Shown piece by piece: positions 1 to 6,796 of a stretch of 11,171 nucleotides of DNA. Where the stretch lies: contig CAYSXI010000174.1 in assembly GCA_964434955.1 (NCBI GenBank), positions 1 through 11,171 on the forward strand, given 5' to 3'. The position numbers were made by a program, and so were the translations under genes. Position 1 is the first letter of the stretch; every line of letters starts with the position of its first letter. The notes beneath the pieces are model-generated. The model saw only the letters and a program-made list of their open reading frames with translations, ran no database searches and was not told the DNA's origin. This DNA is from JANQLU01 sp964434955 (GTDB lineage Bacteria; Planctomycetota; Planctomycetia; Pirellulales; Pirellulaceae).

Positions 1-787
1 CCGTTTTCCACAATTGCTTTCCGTCCTTCGGGTTGTAAGCTGCCACCTCGTTGCCACCGCTGATCAACAACATTTCGCGATCACCGAATTTGGCGACGAT
101 GGGACTCGAATAGCTGGTTGCCTTATCGCGTTTGACACTCCAGATCTCTTTTCCAGTTTTTGTCTCAAACGCTTTCATCGTTCCATCGCGTTCGCATTCG
201 GAAGAAACGATCACCATGCCGTCGTGAACCAAAGGCGACGCACCGTAGCCGAACTGATATCGCTTGGGAACGAAAACGCCTGCCTTCTTTTTCCAGACAA
301 TCTTGCCTTTGGCATCCAGCGCGGCCAATTGGGCGCTGTCGTTATTGTTGAATACTGCAAAGAACAACTTTCCATCGGATGAAACCGTTGGAGAAGCATG
401 CGTGTTATTGGGAAGAAAAATCCGCGCGGGAAACTCGCCTTCATTAATCTGCGTTTCCCAAAGCTGCTTGCCGGTTTTTCGGTCGTAGCCCAAGACCGTT
501 TGCCGCTCTTCCGAATCGTAAGCCGTTGCAAGGACGATCAAGTCTCCAACTACGATGGGCGACGAATGTCCGCGTCCTGGAATCTTTGATTTCCAGATCA
601 CGTTTTTCGTGTCGTCCCATTCGGTAACGAAGTCTTGCTTTTCATCTGCAATCGCATTCCGGTTCGGTCCGCGCCAAACAGGCCAATCCTTGCTCGCACT
701 CTGGGCGTCAACAACGGACGTTACCGCCACGGCTCCAAAAAGTGAAACGTAAAGTGCTGTCAAAATTTGTTGGCGATTTGTCACCAT
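1..787 (-). CDS. PQQ-like beta-propeller repeat protein, secreted (partial, C-terminus beyond window)
   Basis: The reading frame is open from 787 to the window edge, about 262 codons without a stop, so only the N-terminal part is seen. Residues 1-29 look like a signal peptide (basic start, hydrophobic core ending in VVDAQS), so the product is probably exported. After it come WPVWRGPNRNAI, a motif common at the start of planctomycete PQQ-like proteins, and propeller blade repeats such as LGYDRKTGKQLWET, AALDAKGKIVWKK, KAFETKTGKEIWSV and AAYNPKDGKQLWKT. These match the BamB/quinoprotein-like propeller fold; whether it binds PQQ or is an enzyme cannot be told. AGGAG at 791-795 lies 3 nt before the ATG at 785-787 and 6 nt before an in-frame GTG at 782-784, so the GTG is a real alternative start. 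It is divergent from the PEP-CTERM gene. Confidence 0.85.
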   Translation of the reverse strand, partial: MVTNRQQILTALYVSLFGAVAVTSVVDAQSASKDWPVWRGPNRNAIADEKQDFVTEWDDTKNVIWKSKIPGRGHSSPIVVGDLIVLATAYDSEERQTVLGYDRKTGKQLWETQINEGEFPARIFLPNNTHASPTVSSDGKLFFAVFNNNDSAQLAALDAKGKIVWKKKAGVFVPKRYQFGYGASPLVHDGMVIVSSECERDGTMKAFETKTGKEIWSVKRDKATSYSSPIVAKFGDREMLLISGGNEVAAYNPKDGKQLWKT

Positions 788-979
788 GTACTCCTATTGG
801 TCCTGTGTTTCGTGAACAGAGTATTATTCCCTGAAGAACCCATTTGTGAAATGAGATAAACCCTAACGATTGTGTCGGGGGCAAATTGCGAAAAAACTTC
901 CTGATCGGCAGGTGAATTTTTACCGGACATTTTGCCCGGTCGATAAAGGACTAATAACAGTCTGCCTCAAGAAGATCTC
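788..979. other. Divergent intergenic region
   Basis: These 192 bases separate the minus-strand propeller gene from the plus-strand PEP-CTERM gene and must hold promoters for both. I see a small inverted repeat, ACCGG at 922-926 and CCGGT at 936-940 with a 9-nt spacer, about 40 nt upstream of the plus-strand start. I could not place convincing -35/-10 boxes. Confidence 0.5.
791..795 (-). promoter_or_regulatory. Shine-Dalgarno AGGAG for the 1-787 propeller gene
   Basis: AGGAG on the minus strand is 3 nt from the ATG at 787 and 6 nt from the GTG at 784. The usual spacing favours the GTG, the codon preference favours the ATG. Either start leaves the signal peptide intact. Confidence 0.6.
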
Positions 980-1591
980 ATGAACCGGCTTTTCCCAATT
1001 TGCAGCACTTTCTTGATTTGCCTCGCTCTTAGCGTGGTAAGCCCAAGTGTCCATGCCGACGTTGTTTGGGACGAAGGAATCCAGGGAGACCTTTCCAATT
1101 TCGAATCGGCGCCCACCGACGTTTTGCTGGTCGTCGGTGAAAACGAATTCATCGGAACGGTCGGAGGAACCTCCAATCCGAACAACGGTGATGGATTCGA
1201 TTCTTTCCTGTTTGTCGTGAATGCCCTCGAATCAGTGGATTCGATTATCATCGACGATTATCAGGTTTTCGGCGGGAATTTGAGTACAGGATTTAACATT
1301 TTCCAGTCAGACGGCACCTATTTGGGCGGATTGGCGATGAATACCTCGCATATCGGTCAAGATGTCCTGTCGCTTACTGGAATCGGACCCTTGGGCCCTG
1401 GCGGGTACTACATCAGCCTGAGGGAATTTACGGCACCCGGTCAGGTCTATCGATTCACGATGAACGTGTCCACGACGGCTATCCCCGAACCTGACTTGGC
1501 TTTTCCGTTCTGTCTTTTTTTGACTCTGGCTGTCGTGGCCTCGACCGGCTTTCGTCGAAGATCTCGAATACTACCTTCGCGCTCCGCGTGA
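980..1591 (+). CDS. PEP-CTERM sorting domain protein, exported, function unknown
   Basis: A 203-residue protein with an N-terminal signal peptide (hydrophobic core about residues 5-24, likely cleavage after VHA at 24-26). The mature start VVWDEGIQGDLSN resembles the opening of many PEP-CTERM proteins. The C-terminus has the three-part sorting signal: PEP at 169-171, a hydrophobic segment about 174-190, and the basic cluster FRRRSR at 191-196. In other bacteria such proteins are recognised by an exosortase and moved to the cell surface or extracellular matrix; that is family knowledge. The middle is Gly/Asn/Asp/Ser-rich, likely all-beta, with no enzyme motif I recognise. It has no Cys after the signal peptide except within the C-terminal hydrophobic segment. 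The ATG has only a weak AGAAG upstream. It is the only plus-strand gene and is convergent with the histidine kinase. No exosortase gene is in the window. Confidence 0.85.
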   Translation: MNRLFPICSTFLICLALSVVSPSVHADVVWDEGIQGDLSNFESAPTDVLLVVGENEFIGTVGGTSNPNNGDGFDSFLFVVNALESVDSIIIDDYQVFGGNLSTGFNIFQSDGTYLGGLAMNTSHIGQDVLSLTGIGPLGPGGYYISLREFTAPGQVYRFTMNVSTTAIPEPDLAFPFCLFLTLAVVASTGFRRRSRILPSRSA

Positions 1592-1645
1592 CCTTCACGA
1601 TTCGATCAAGACATCCGCACCCGACTAGGCCAGATGGCCGATTCA

Positions 1646-3031
1646 TCATGCGACACCGTAAGACGGATCCGTTTGATCTTCAACCAATGGCAATGAGACG
1701 CGAAAAGTCGTGCCGGTGATGCGTCCCTCTTCCTCGATGTTGTTCTGAAACTCGATCTTGCCACCATGCTCGGTAACGATTCCGTGGGTGATACTAAGCC
1801 CCAAACCGTTGCCGCCAGAATTGGCGCGAGTCGTAAAAAAAGGATCAAAGATCCGTGACTGATCCTGCGATTGGATGCCGGGGCCAAAATCCGTAATCGA
1901 AACCACCGCCCAGCCGGGCTCGGAATCGACCGAAATCTCGATCCGCCGAAACGAATCCTGATTCGCCTGCAGCGCATTCCGAAGCAGGTTGTCGAAAACC
2001 TGCTCAAGCTCGATCGGGCTTCCGTGAATCCAGACGTTCTCCGAGTCGTTGATCATCAAGCAATATTCTGCGTCCTGCTTTTTTCGCTCAACCTCGGAAT
2101 GCCCCATCGCTGATTTGACCAATTCCACCACCGAACAACGAAGCTTTTCACTGGTTTGCTGCCGCGAGAAACGCAAAACACCTTTGACGATTTTCGAAGC
2201 CCGATCGGCCGATTCAATCACCGTCTGCAAACAGTCTTCCAATGATTCGTGGTCATCCTTCGAAAAGTCCATGGCGGTTTCCGCTGATAGCATGATCGCC
2301 TCAAGCGGATTATTGATTTCGTGGGCAATCCCCGCCGCCAAGGTACCAATCGAGGCCAGTCGCTGCGAATGTTGAATTTTGACTTCGGCCTGGGTGAGCT
2401 TGAATTCACTTTCAATACGCTGCAACTCGGCAGCAACCCGGGCTGCCAAAATCCCAATCGCCGGATACTTGGCGACGGACTCCACCATCGGTTTCTCGTT
2501 CAAAATTCCGATGTGACCTATCATCGCCCCGCGGGAATTTTTCAGAGCAATGCCGTAGTAGGATTGGGCATTCAATTCAACCAAATCCAAGTCATCCGGA
2601 AAAAGTTCCTGAACGCCGCAATGAAAAAAAGCCTCTCCGTCGTGATAAACTTTTTCGCAAGGTGTCCCAAAAATCGAATACTCGACATCCGGGACTTTGC
2701 GCCCCTGATGCCAGAAGCTAATCGTTCGGACGCGGCCGTCATCCGTTCCATGGATGCAGCGACAAATAAACGCCGAGGAAACTTCCAGCGTCTCACAGAG
2801 TTTTTGACAAAGCCGGTCAAAGAAATCCATTCCCACGACGTTGGCTGTTGATTGAGCCAAGTCAATAAAAATCTGATGCTCCCGCGATCGGGAAGTCAAT
2901 GAATCCGACGAATCCGAAGTGTCGAGAGAATCGGTAGGCGTCGGTCCGTTTTCATCCAACCAATGGCCACCGAAAGCGTTTTCCATCTTATCGCTCATCG
3001 TATCGCGCTCTGTCCGTTCCTTCCTGCCCAT
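1646..3031 (-). CDS. Soluble GAF-type sensor histidine kinase
   Basis: The longest form has 461 residues and no membrane segment, so it should be cytoplasmic. Residues 1-50 are polar, with a Ser/Asp-rich stretch (DSLDTSDSSDSLTSRS) likely disordered. Residues about 51-205 look like a GAF-type sensor. The HisKA part (about 215-290) carries the H-box GIAHEINNPLEAI with the probable phospho-acceptor His237. The ATPase domain shows the N-box (FDNLLRNAL, Asn352), G1 (DFGPGI, 381-386), F-box (FDPFFTTR, 395-402) and G2 (GGNGLGLSI, 407-415). It should autophosphorylate and pass phosphate to a response regulator, but none lies nearby, so it is an orphan kinase here. An in-frame ATG at 2996-2998 (MSDKMENAF) would give 450 residues and is equally plausible, since neither start has a good ribosome binding site. 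The sensed signal is unknown. Confidence 0.92.
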   Translation of the reverse strand: MGRKERTERDTMSDKMENAFGGHWLDENGPTPTDSLDTSDSSDSLTSRSREHQIFIDLAQSTANVVGMDFFDRLCQKLCETLEVSSAFICRCIHGTDDGRVRTISFWHQGRKVPDVEYSIFGTPCEKVYHDGEAFFHCGVQELFPDDLDLVELNAQSYYGIALKNSRGAMIGHIGILNEKPMVESVAKYPAIGILAARVAAELQRIESEFKLTQAEVKIQHSQRLASIGTLAAGIAHEINNPLEAIMLSAETAMDFSKDDHESLEDCLQTVIESADRASKIVKGVLRFSRQQTSEKLRCSVVELVKSAMGHSEVERKKQDAEYCLMINDSENVWIHGSPIELEQVFDNLLRNALQANQDSFRRIEISVDSEPGWAVVSITDFGPGIQSQDQSRIFDPFFTTRANSGGNGLGLSITHGIVTEHGGKIEFQNNIEEEGRITGTTFRVSLPLVEDQTDPSYGVA

Positions 3032-3106
3032 CGATAACGATGCCGGACATTCTAACCTATCTTCGAAATTTCAATGAATTAATCCATCAATTCAATCAAA
3101 TCGCTC

Positions 3107-3135
3107 AAAAAAAAGGCCCCCTTCAAAACTCCTTT
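3107..3135 (-). terminator. Possible intrinsic terminator after the TfoX-domain gene
   Basis: Reading the minus strand, AAAGG (3131-3135) can pair with CCTTT (3112-3116) across a 14-nt loop, and a run of T continues to 3107. The T run is convincing, the 5-bp stem is weak. Confidence 0.35.
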
Positions 3136-3156
3136 GCGCATTGACGAACCGCCGGC

Positions 3157-3186
3157 TTTCAATTTGAAATCCGTTGCGAATTGAAA
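3157..3186 (-). repeat. Inverted repeat directly after the TfoX-domain stop
   Basis: TTTCAATT (3157-3164) and AATTGAAA (3179-3186) are perfect 8-base inverted copies with a 14-nt spacer, touching the stop codon at 3187-3189. The stem is AT-rich. It may act with the T run further on to stabilise or end the transcript, or mean nothing. Confidence 0.4.
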
Positions 3187-3441
3187 TTAAAAATCCTCCA
3201 ATTCGCGAATCAATGCCGCCTTACGATGCGGAGACATCGACTGCCAATGCTCATTTCGCAAACCCGCATCGATGGCCCATAGTAAATTGAGCGAAACATT
3301 TTTTTGAACTCGTTTGACGGCAAGAAAACTTGCAACCGGCCCCATCTTTTCAAGTTGATGCCGGTTCAAGATTCCTGCCTCGCGCAACATCGCTGCGGAC
3401 TTCGCACCGAGGTTCGGGACCGATTCTAGATCTGATTTCAT
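3187..3441 (-). CDS. Stand-alone TfoX C-terminal domain protein
   Basis: This 84-residue protein matches the C-terminal domain of TfoX/Sxy, the competence regulator family: it opens with VPNLGAKSAAMLREAGI, a helix-hairpin-helix-like motif, and continues with SLNLLWAIDAGLRNEHWQSM, the other hallmark of the domain. In Gammaproteobacteria full-length TfoX has an additional N-terminal domain, which is absent here; single-domain forms are common in other phyla. The role is unknown: the fold suggests contact with DNA or with another protein, and a function in natural competence cannot be assumed. The ATG at 3439-3441 has no Shine-Dalgarno sequence. The gene lies 39 nt downstream of the DUF1080 stop on the same strand and may share its transcript. 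Confidence 0.85.
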   Translation of the reverse strand: MKSDLESVPNLGAKSAAMLREAGILNRHQLEKMGPVASFLAVKRVQKNVSLNLLWAIDAGLRNEHWQSMSPHRKAALIRELEDF

Positions 3442-3480
3442 TTCGCGCGTTTACCAGGGGCCAATCAACCGGCCTCCAGG

Positions 3481-4143
3481 TCAGTCTTTCAGAACCTTGA
3501 CCTTCAGGTCTTTGAAATAAACTTTGCTCTTTGGGTCGTGAGCCTGAAGCGCGAAGGTTCCCGACGAAAGTTGCCGGTTGGGTCGATCAAGATCATCAGG
3601 CTCCGTGTAGTCAGAGATCTTTTTTCCGTTGATTTTGACGACGATCTGTTTGCCCTGGACGATGATTTCAAAATCAAACCACTCATCATCCTTCACCGGG
3701 GCCTTCAAGTTATCCTGGACGTTGTAAAGACCGCCCGTTTTCTTTGGGTCGCCTTGCGTGTTGTTGACCTGCGCCTCATAGCCTTTGTCCGGCCATCCCG
3801 TCTTCAGGAATTTGGTATGGAAGTAAATTCCCGAGTTGGAGCCTTTGGTCGTTTTCACTTTGGCTTTGAAGTGAAAATTCTTGAATTCGGCATGACCTTC
3901 TGGGCCGACATAAAACAAGTGGGCCCGTTTGCCGTGTGTCACGATGCAGCCGTCTTCGATGTAAACCGACTTTGCGTTTTCGTTCACATGCCAGCCCAGC
4001 AAGTCCTTACCGTTAAACATATCGATCCATTCCGTTTTCTCCCGGATCGAAATGGTGATTGGGGTCGTCGTGTCGACCGTTTGTCCCAAAGTTGGCGCGG
4101 CCATAAAAATCAAAGCCACACCAAAAGCGCCCAATGGTTTCAT
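3481..4143 (-). CDS. DUF1080 (3-keto-disaccharide hydrolase-type) secreted protein
   Basis: The chosen start gives 220 residues. Residues 1-20 form a signal peptide (MKPLGAFGVALIFMAAPTLG), so it should be exported. The rest is a single DUF1080 domain, a concanavalin-like beta sandwich: WIDMFNGKDLLGWHV at 39-53, SNSGIYFHT at 102-110, GYEAQVNN at 121-128, GGLYNV at 137-142, and the closing LQAHDPKSKVYFKDLKVK. Some members hydrolyse 3-keto-glycosides; most planctomycete paralogues are untested, so the substrate is open. The upstream in-frame start at 4200 adds 19 residues before a good signal peptide, and GAGG at 4153-4156 lies 9 nt from the ATG at 4141-4143, so I take the shorter form. It lies 85 nt downstream of the YjbR-like gene. 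Confidence 0.9.
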   Translation of the reverse strand: MKPLGAFGVALIFMAAPTLGQTVDTTTPITISIREKTEWIDMFNGKDLLGWHVNENAKSVYIEDGCIVTHGKRAHLFYVGPEGHAEFKNFHFKAKVKTTKGSNSGIYFHTKFLKTGWPDKGYEAQVNNTQGDPKKTGGLYNVQDNLKAPVKDDEWFDFEIIVQGKQIVVKINGKKISDYTEPDDLDRPNRQLSSGTFALQAHDPKSKVYFKDLKVKVLKD

Positions 4144-4228
4144 TTTTTTGTACCTCGTAATCCTCAAATTAAACTTGCCGCAATGCGTTATCAAAAACAA
4201 GACCGTCGAAACGAGATCGCTTCCACCC

Positions 4229-4843
4229 CTAAGAGCGGGCTTTCCGCTTGGCGGGTTTTGCTACTCGTTTCTTGGCGACTAATTTTTTGTTAACGACTTT
4301 CGTTTTAACTTTTTTCTTTCCGGTTCTTTTCTTGTCGGCAACTTTTTTCGTTGCCCCAGCTTGTCCTACGATTTTTGCTTTTTTGCCACCGGGCTTTGCT
4401 TTGCTACCGGGCTTTGCTTTGCTACCGGGCTTTGCTTTGCTACCGGGCTTTGCTTTGCTTCCGGCAACTGTTTTCTTCTTCGATTTTTGGGCTGCCGTTT
4501 TCTTTTTTGCTTTTGCGGCCAGCCCCGAAATCCTTGCCGGGACAATCAACTCGTAGCTTTCCTTGATCCAACGACTCCACAAGCTCCTCGGCGGCGATTC
4601 CGTCTTGGGAAACTCCAACTTGATCCAACCATGCGCGCCAACGTTGTAATTCTCAGGATACGTCTTGGCCAACAACTCAGCTTCCGGCAAATGCTCGCTC
4701 AACTTCAGCATGACGTTGTAGCTGTCCGCTTTCTCGCCGACGAACAAAAACGACTTGTTGCCGGCCTTGTAGGCGACTTTGTTGCATGAAGCTCCGATTT
4801 CAACTTCCGGAAACTTCAATGCGATCGGTTCAATGTGTTTCAT
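4229..4843 (-). CDS. YjbR/MmcQ-like domain protein with lysine-rich, histone H1-like tail
   Basis: A 204-residue protein. Residues about 1-105 resemble the YjbR (MmcQ, CyaY-like fold) family: LKFPEVEIGAS, NKVAYKAGNKSFLFVGEK, NVMLKLSE, YPENYNVGAHGWIKLEF and a closing helix with SLWSRWIKESYELI. From about 109 the chain becomes almost all Lys, Ala, Pro, Gly, Ser and Val, with four tandem GSKAKP units (128-151) and then RTGKKKVK and AKKRVAKPAKRKARS. Such tails resemble eukaryotic H1 and bacterial histone-like proteins and should bind nucleic acid without sequence preference; that is inference. The YjbR domain has been called DNA-binding, but its role is poorly known. An in-frame TTG at 4871-4873 would add 10 residues; I prefer the ATG at 4841-4843, with AGG close upstream. 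Expected pI is very high. Confidence 0.8.
   Translation of the reverse strand: MKHIEPIALKFPEVEIGASCNKVAYKAGNKSFLFVGEKADSYNVMLKLSEHLPEAELLAKTYPENYNVGAHGWIKLEFPKTESPPRSLWSRWIKESYELIVPARISGLAAKAKKKTAAQKSKKKTVAGSKAKPGSKAKPGSKAKPGSKAKPGGKKAKIVGQAGATKKVADKKRTGKKKVKTKVVNKKLVAKKRVAKPAKRKARS
4389..4464 (-). repeat. 18-bp tandem repeat, four units, coding for GSKAKP
   Basis: Four head-to-tail 18-bp units run at 4389-4406, 4407-4424, 4425-4442 and 4443-4460, followed by a partial unit CCGG. Three are identical and the fourth differs at its last base. The length is a multiple of three, so gain or loss of a unit keeps the YjbR-like gene in frame and changes the length of its basic tail. Confidence 0.95.
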
Positions 4844-5329
4844 GGCACCTGGCGTCCTTGAAATTTCTTCCAATTCTTAACCAATTCATCCCAACAATCG
4901 ATGGACCCTAGCGAAAATCTCGACGAATTCAGGTGGAAAGCGTAAATGACACAAAGTAATGCAAACATGACACGTTCGACGAGGAGTTTGTTACGGCGTT
5001 GCGTAAAAAAACTGCCTGGATAGGCAGCATTGCGATGTTGGCCATTCTATCCCCTATTTCGCAATTGCTTTTCATTGCCTCCAGGTCCATCGCGTTTCGT
5101 CCATCGCTCTGGCCATTCTTGTGCTTGGCTGGTGGCTTGTCGCGTTCCATACAGCGGCCACCACGGGTTCAGTGACTCACCCCCGGGCGATGTTTGGCTG
5201 CCAATTGCGAACGCTTTTGACAGTCTCTAGAAGTATTCCAGTCCATTCCGCCAAAGAAAAAGCAACTTTCGCCCACGGTGGCGAGACAACGACAATTGCA
5301 ATCTCACCCCAACGAACAACGTGATCCGA
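4844..5329. other. Gene-poor interval with one terminator
   Basis: No convincing gene lies in these 486 bases. The minus-strand frame of 73 codons (4929-5150) runs through the terminator at 5005-5027 and has no recognisable domain. The plus-strand frame ending at 5324 contains a hydrophobic stretch (ALAILVLGWWLVAF, about 5105-5146) but lacks a plausible start and the rest is not protein-like. The minus-strand part 5028-5329 should be transcribed as the 3' end of the lipoprotein message. The part 4844-5004 should hold the promoter of the YjbR-like gene. Confidence 0.5.
5005..5027 (-). terminator. Intrinsic terminator, minus strand
   Basis: On the minus strand CTGCCT-ATCC-AGGCAG forms a perfect 6-bp stem with a 4-nt loop (5012-5027), followed at once by seven T (5005-5011). 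This is a textbook Rho-independent terminator. It is the first one downstream of the lipoprotein gene, and probably ends the transcript that may begin as far back as the chaperone genes. Confidence 0.85.
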
Positions 5330-6670
5330 TCAACGTCGACGCAAATCAAGACACTTCAACTTTTTCTCGTTGCGCAAAAAGAGCCTTCCCTGGTTGAGAG
5401 CCATGGGCGTGTAACAGGGACGATCAAGGATGGGTGATTCCGTCCGCGACGTCACGACCATTTTGTCTTTACGAATCTCAATGGAGCATAGGTCCCCGGT
5501 TTCTCCAAGGAACAGAATGGAATTGCCAATCACGATTCCGTTTCCACGGCCGATCCTGGGCCGCCCTCGCCAACAGAGATCACCCGTTACCAAATTGATG
5601 CAATGCAAATGCGGTCCGCCCTGTCGCATTGGCGAAAAACCGAACAAATGTCCGCCCACAATCATCTGGTTCGTGTACTGTGAATTCAGAAGACGAATGT
5701 TCTTCCAGGGTTCTTCGTACTGTCCGCCGGGCAGCAATTTCAAACATCGAAACCCGGGTTTTATTTTCGGACCGGAGACGATTGTCAGGAACTCACCAGA
5801 AACAACTGGCGAAACCGCGTTGCTAAACATGGCATCCGGATCTCTCGTCTTGTGCTCCAATTCCCAGACAACTTCACCGGTTTCGGGACGCAAACAAACC
5901 AATCCTTCGTCCGTCATCACGAAAACCAGCTGTTCGCCTTGCATCGATGCGGCCGTCGGGGTTGCGTGACTGGCTCCGTGAGATGTGGCTTCCCAAATTG
6001 TCTCGCCGTTCTCCAGATCAATTGCGACGATTCCGGCATTCCTTTTCCCTGCGCCCAGATTGAAGATCAAGCGATCTTTCAGCAGCAATGGACTGGCCAC
6101 GACCGGCCAACGGCCCACTTCCATTTGGTAGTCTTCGTACAGTTTCCGGACCCACTGACATTTCCCGGTTTCCAGGTCCAGGCAAAACAAAACGCCTTGA
6201 GTACTCACAGCAAACAAGGACCGCTTGTTGACGACTGGAGTGCTGTAGGGTCCATCGCTGTATTCCCAACCGCATTTGAAATTGGTTGGTCGACGGTAAT
6301 CCCATTCGAATTCTCCCGTTTCCGCATCCAGGCATTCGATGATTTCCTCATCTCCCTGCCGATGGAAAACGAAGGTCAGGTCGCCAACAGAAATCGGCGA
6401 ACTGTACCCTTGGCCAATCTCTCTCTCCCAAAGCAAGCGCGGCCCCTTCGATCCCCAATTCGTTTCCAGATCCGATTCCGACGAGATGGAGTTATGATAA
6501 GGTCCGTAAATCGCAGGCCAGCCGGTCGACCAGAGTTCCGGGTCCTCGATCGCGGACGGCGGCTCAGGAACCATTTCGAATTCAGGGTTGGCGGGATTGC
6601 AGGAAAGGAGAAGCGGTTGCAGCGCCAACAAAGCAACGAAGAAGAAGTGGAATTTCTTGGAGCGGCTCAT
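5330..6670 (-). CDS. PQQ-like beta-propeller lipoprotein
   Basis: A 446-residue protein with a lipoprotein signal: MSRSKKF then a hydrophobic stretch and lipobox LLSC with Cys24, so it is likely lipid-anchored to a membrane outside the cytoplasm. Propeller blades repeat the PQQ/BamB-type motif: ECLDAETGEFEWDY (112-125), FCLDLETGKCQWVRK (162-176), VAIDLENGETIWEA (215-228), VCLRPETGEVVWELE (258-272) and HCINLVTGDLCWRG further on. This predicts an eight-bladed or smaller propeller acting in binding or scaffolding. True quinoprotein dehydrogenase catalytic residues are not evident, and the N-terminal sequence GWPAIYGPYHNSISSE is typical of planctomycete quinoprotein-like proteins. It lies 126 nt downstream of the FmdB-type gene on the same strand; it may have its own promoter in that gap. 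There is no clear Shine-Dalgarno sequence. It does not look like a paralogue of recent origin to the 1-787 gene. Confidence 0.88.
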   Translation of the reverse strand: MSRSKKFHFFFVALLALQPLLLSCNPANPEFEMVPEPPSAIEDPELWSTGWPAIYGPYHNSISSESDLETNWGSKGPRLLWEREIGQGYSSPISVGDLTFVFHRQGDEEIIECLDAETGEFEWDYRRPTNFKCGWEYSDGPYSTPVVNKRSLFAVSTQGVLFCLDLETGKCQWVRKLYEDYQMEVGRWPVVASPLLLKDRLIFNLGAGKRNAGIVAIDLENGETIWEATSHGASHATPTAASMQGEQLVFVMTDEGLVCLRPETGEVVWELEHKTRDPDAMFSNAVSPVVSGEFLTIVSGPKIKPGFRCLKLLPGGQYEEPWKNIRLLNSQYTNQMIVGGHLFGFSPMRQGGPHLHCINLVTGDLCWRGRPRIGRGNGIVIGNSILFLGETGDLCSIEIRKDKMVVTSRTESPILDRPCYTPMALNQGRLFLRNEKKLKCLDLRRR

Positions 6671-6690
6671 TCCAGGTCCCGAACACAGCA

Positions 6691-6705
6691 GAGAAACAGT
6701 TTCTC
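6691..6705. promoter_or_regulatory. Palindrome upstream of the lipoprotein gene, possible operator
   Basis: GAGAAAC-A-GTTTCTC is a perfect 7+1+7 palindrome, 21 nt upstream of the lipoprotein start codon. Perfect symmetry and its place in the only sizeable gap between fmdB and the lipoprotein gene suit a dimeric regulator site or a short hairpin. No regulator is identified. Confidence 0.35.
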
Positions 6706-6796
6706 AAGCTTCAGTTTATCGGGCAATTGTGAAGAAAAATCGACTTCCGCAGGTGGATTTCGTCAAGCTGCTGCGGATCGGGCTGAAACCACCAAA

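Noticed and set aside
1587..1599. Small hairpin CGTGA-CCT-TCACG at the end of the PEP-CTERM gene
   Set aside because: The stem is 5 bp, overlaps the stop codon and has no T run, so it is not a supportable terminator.
3538..4293. Plus-strand open frame of 251 codons opposite the DUF1080 gene
   Set aside because: The DUF1080 motifs and signal peptide on the minus strand settle the coding strand.
4389..4460. CRISPR array
   Set aside because: The repeats are contiguous 18-bp units without spacers and lie within a coding frame.
4929..5150. Minus-strand 73-codon frame
   Set aside because: The intrinsic terminator at 5005-5027 lies inside it, it has no ribosome binding site, and its product is unlike any family I know.
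5121..5324. Plus-strand frame with hydrophobic LGWWLVAF stretch, possible decayed membrane protein
   Set aside because: There is no good start, the frame upstream is closed at a TAA near 5004, and the C-terminal half looks non-coding. It lies opposite a probable 3' untranslated region.
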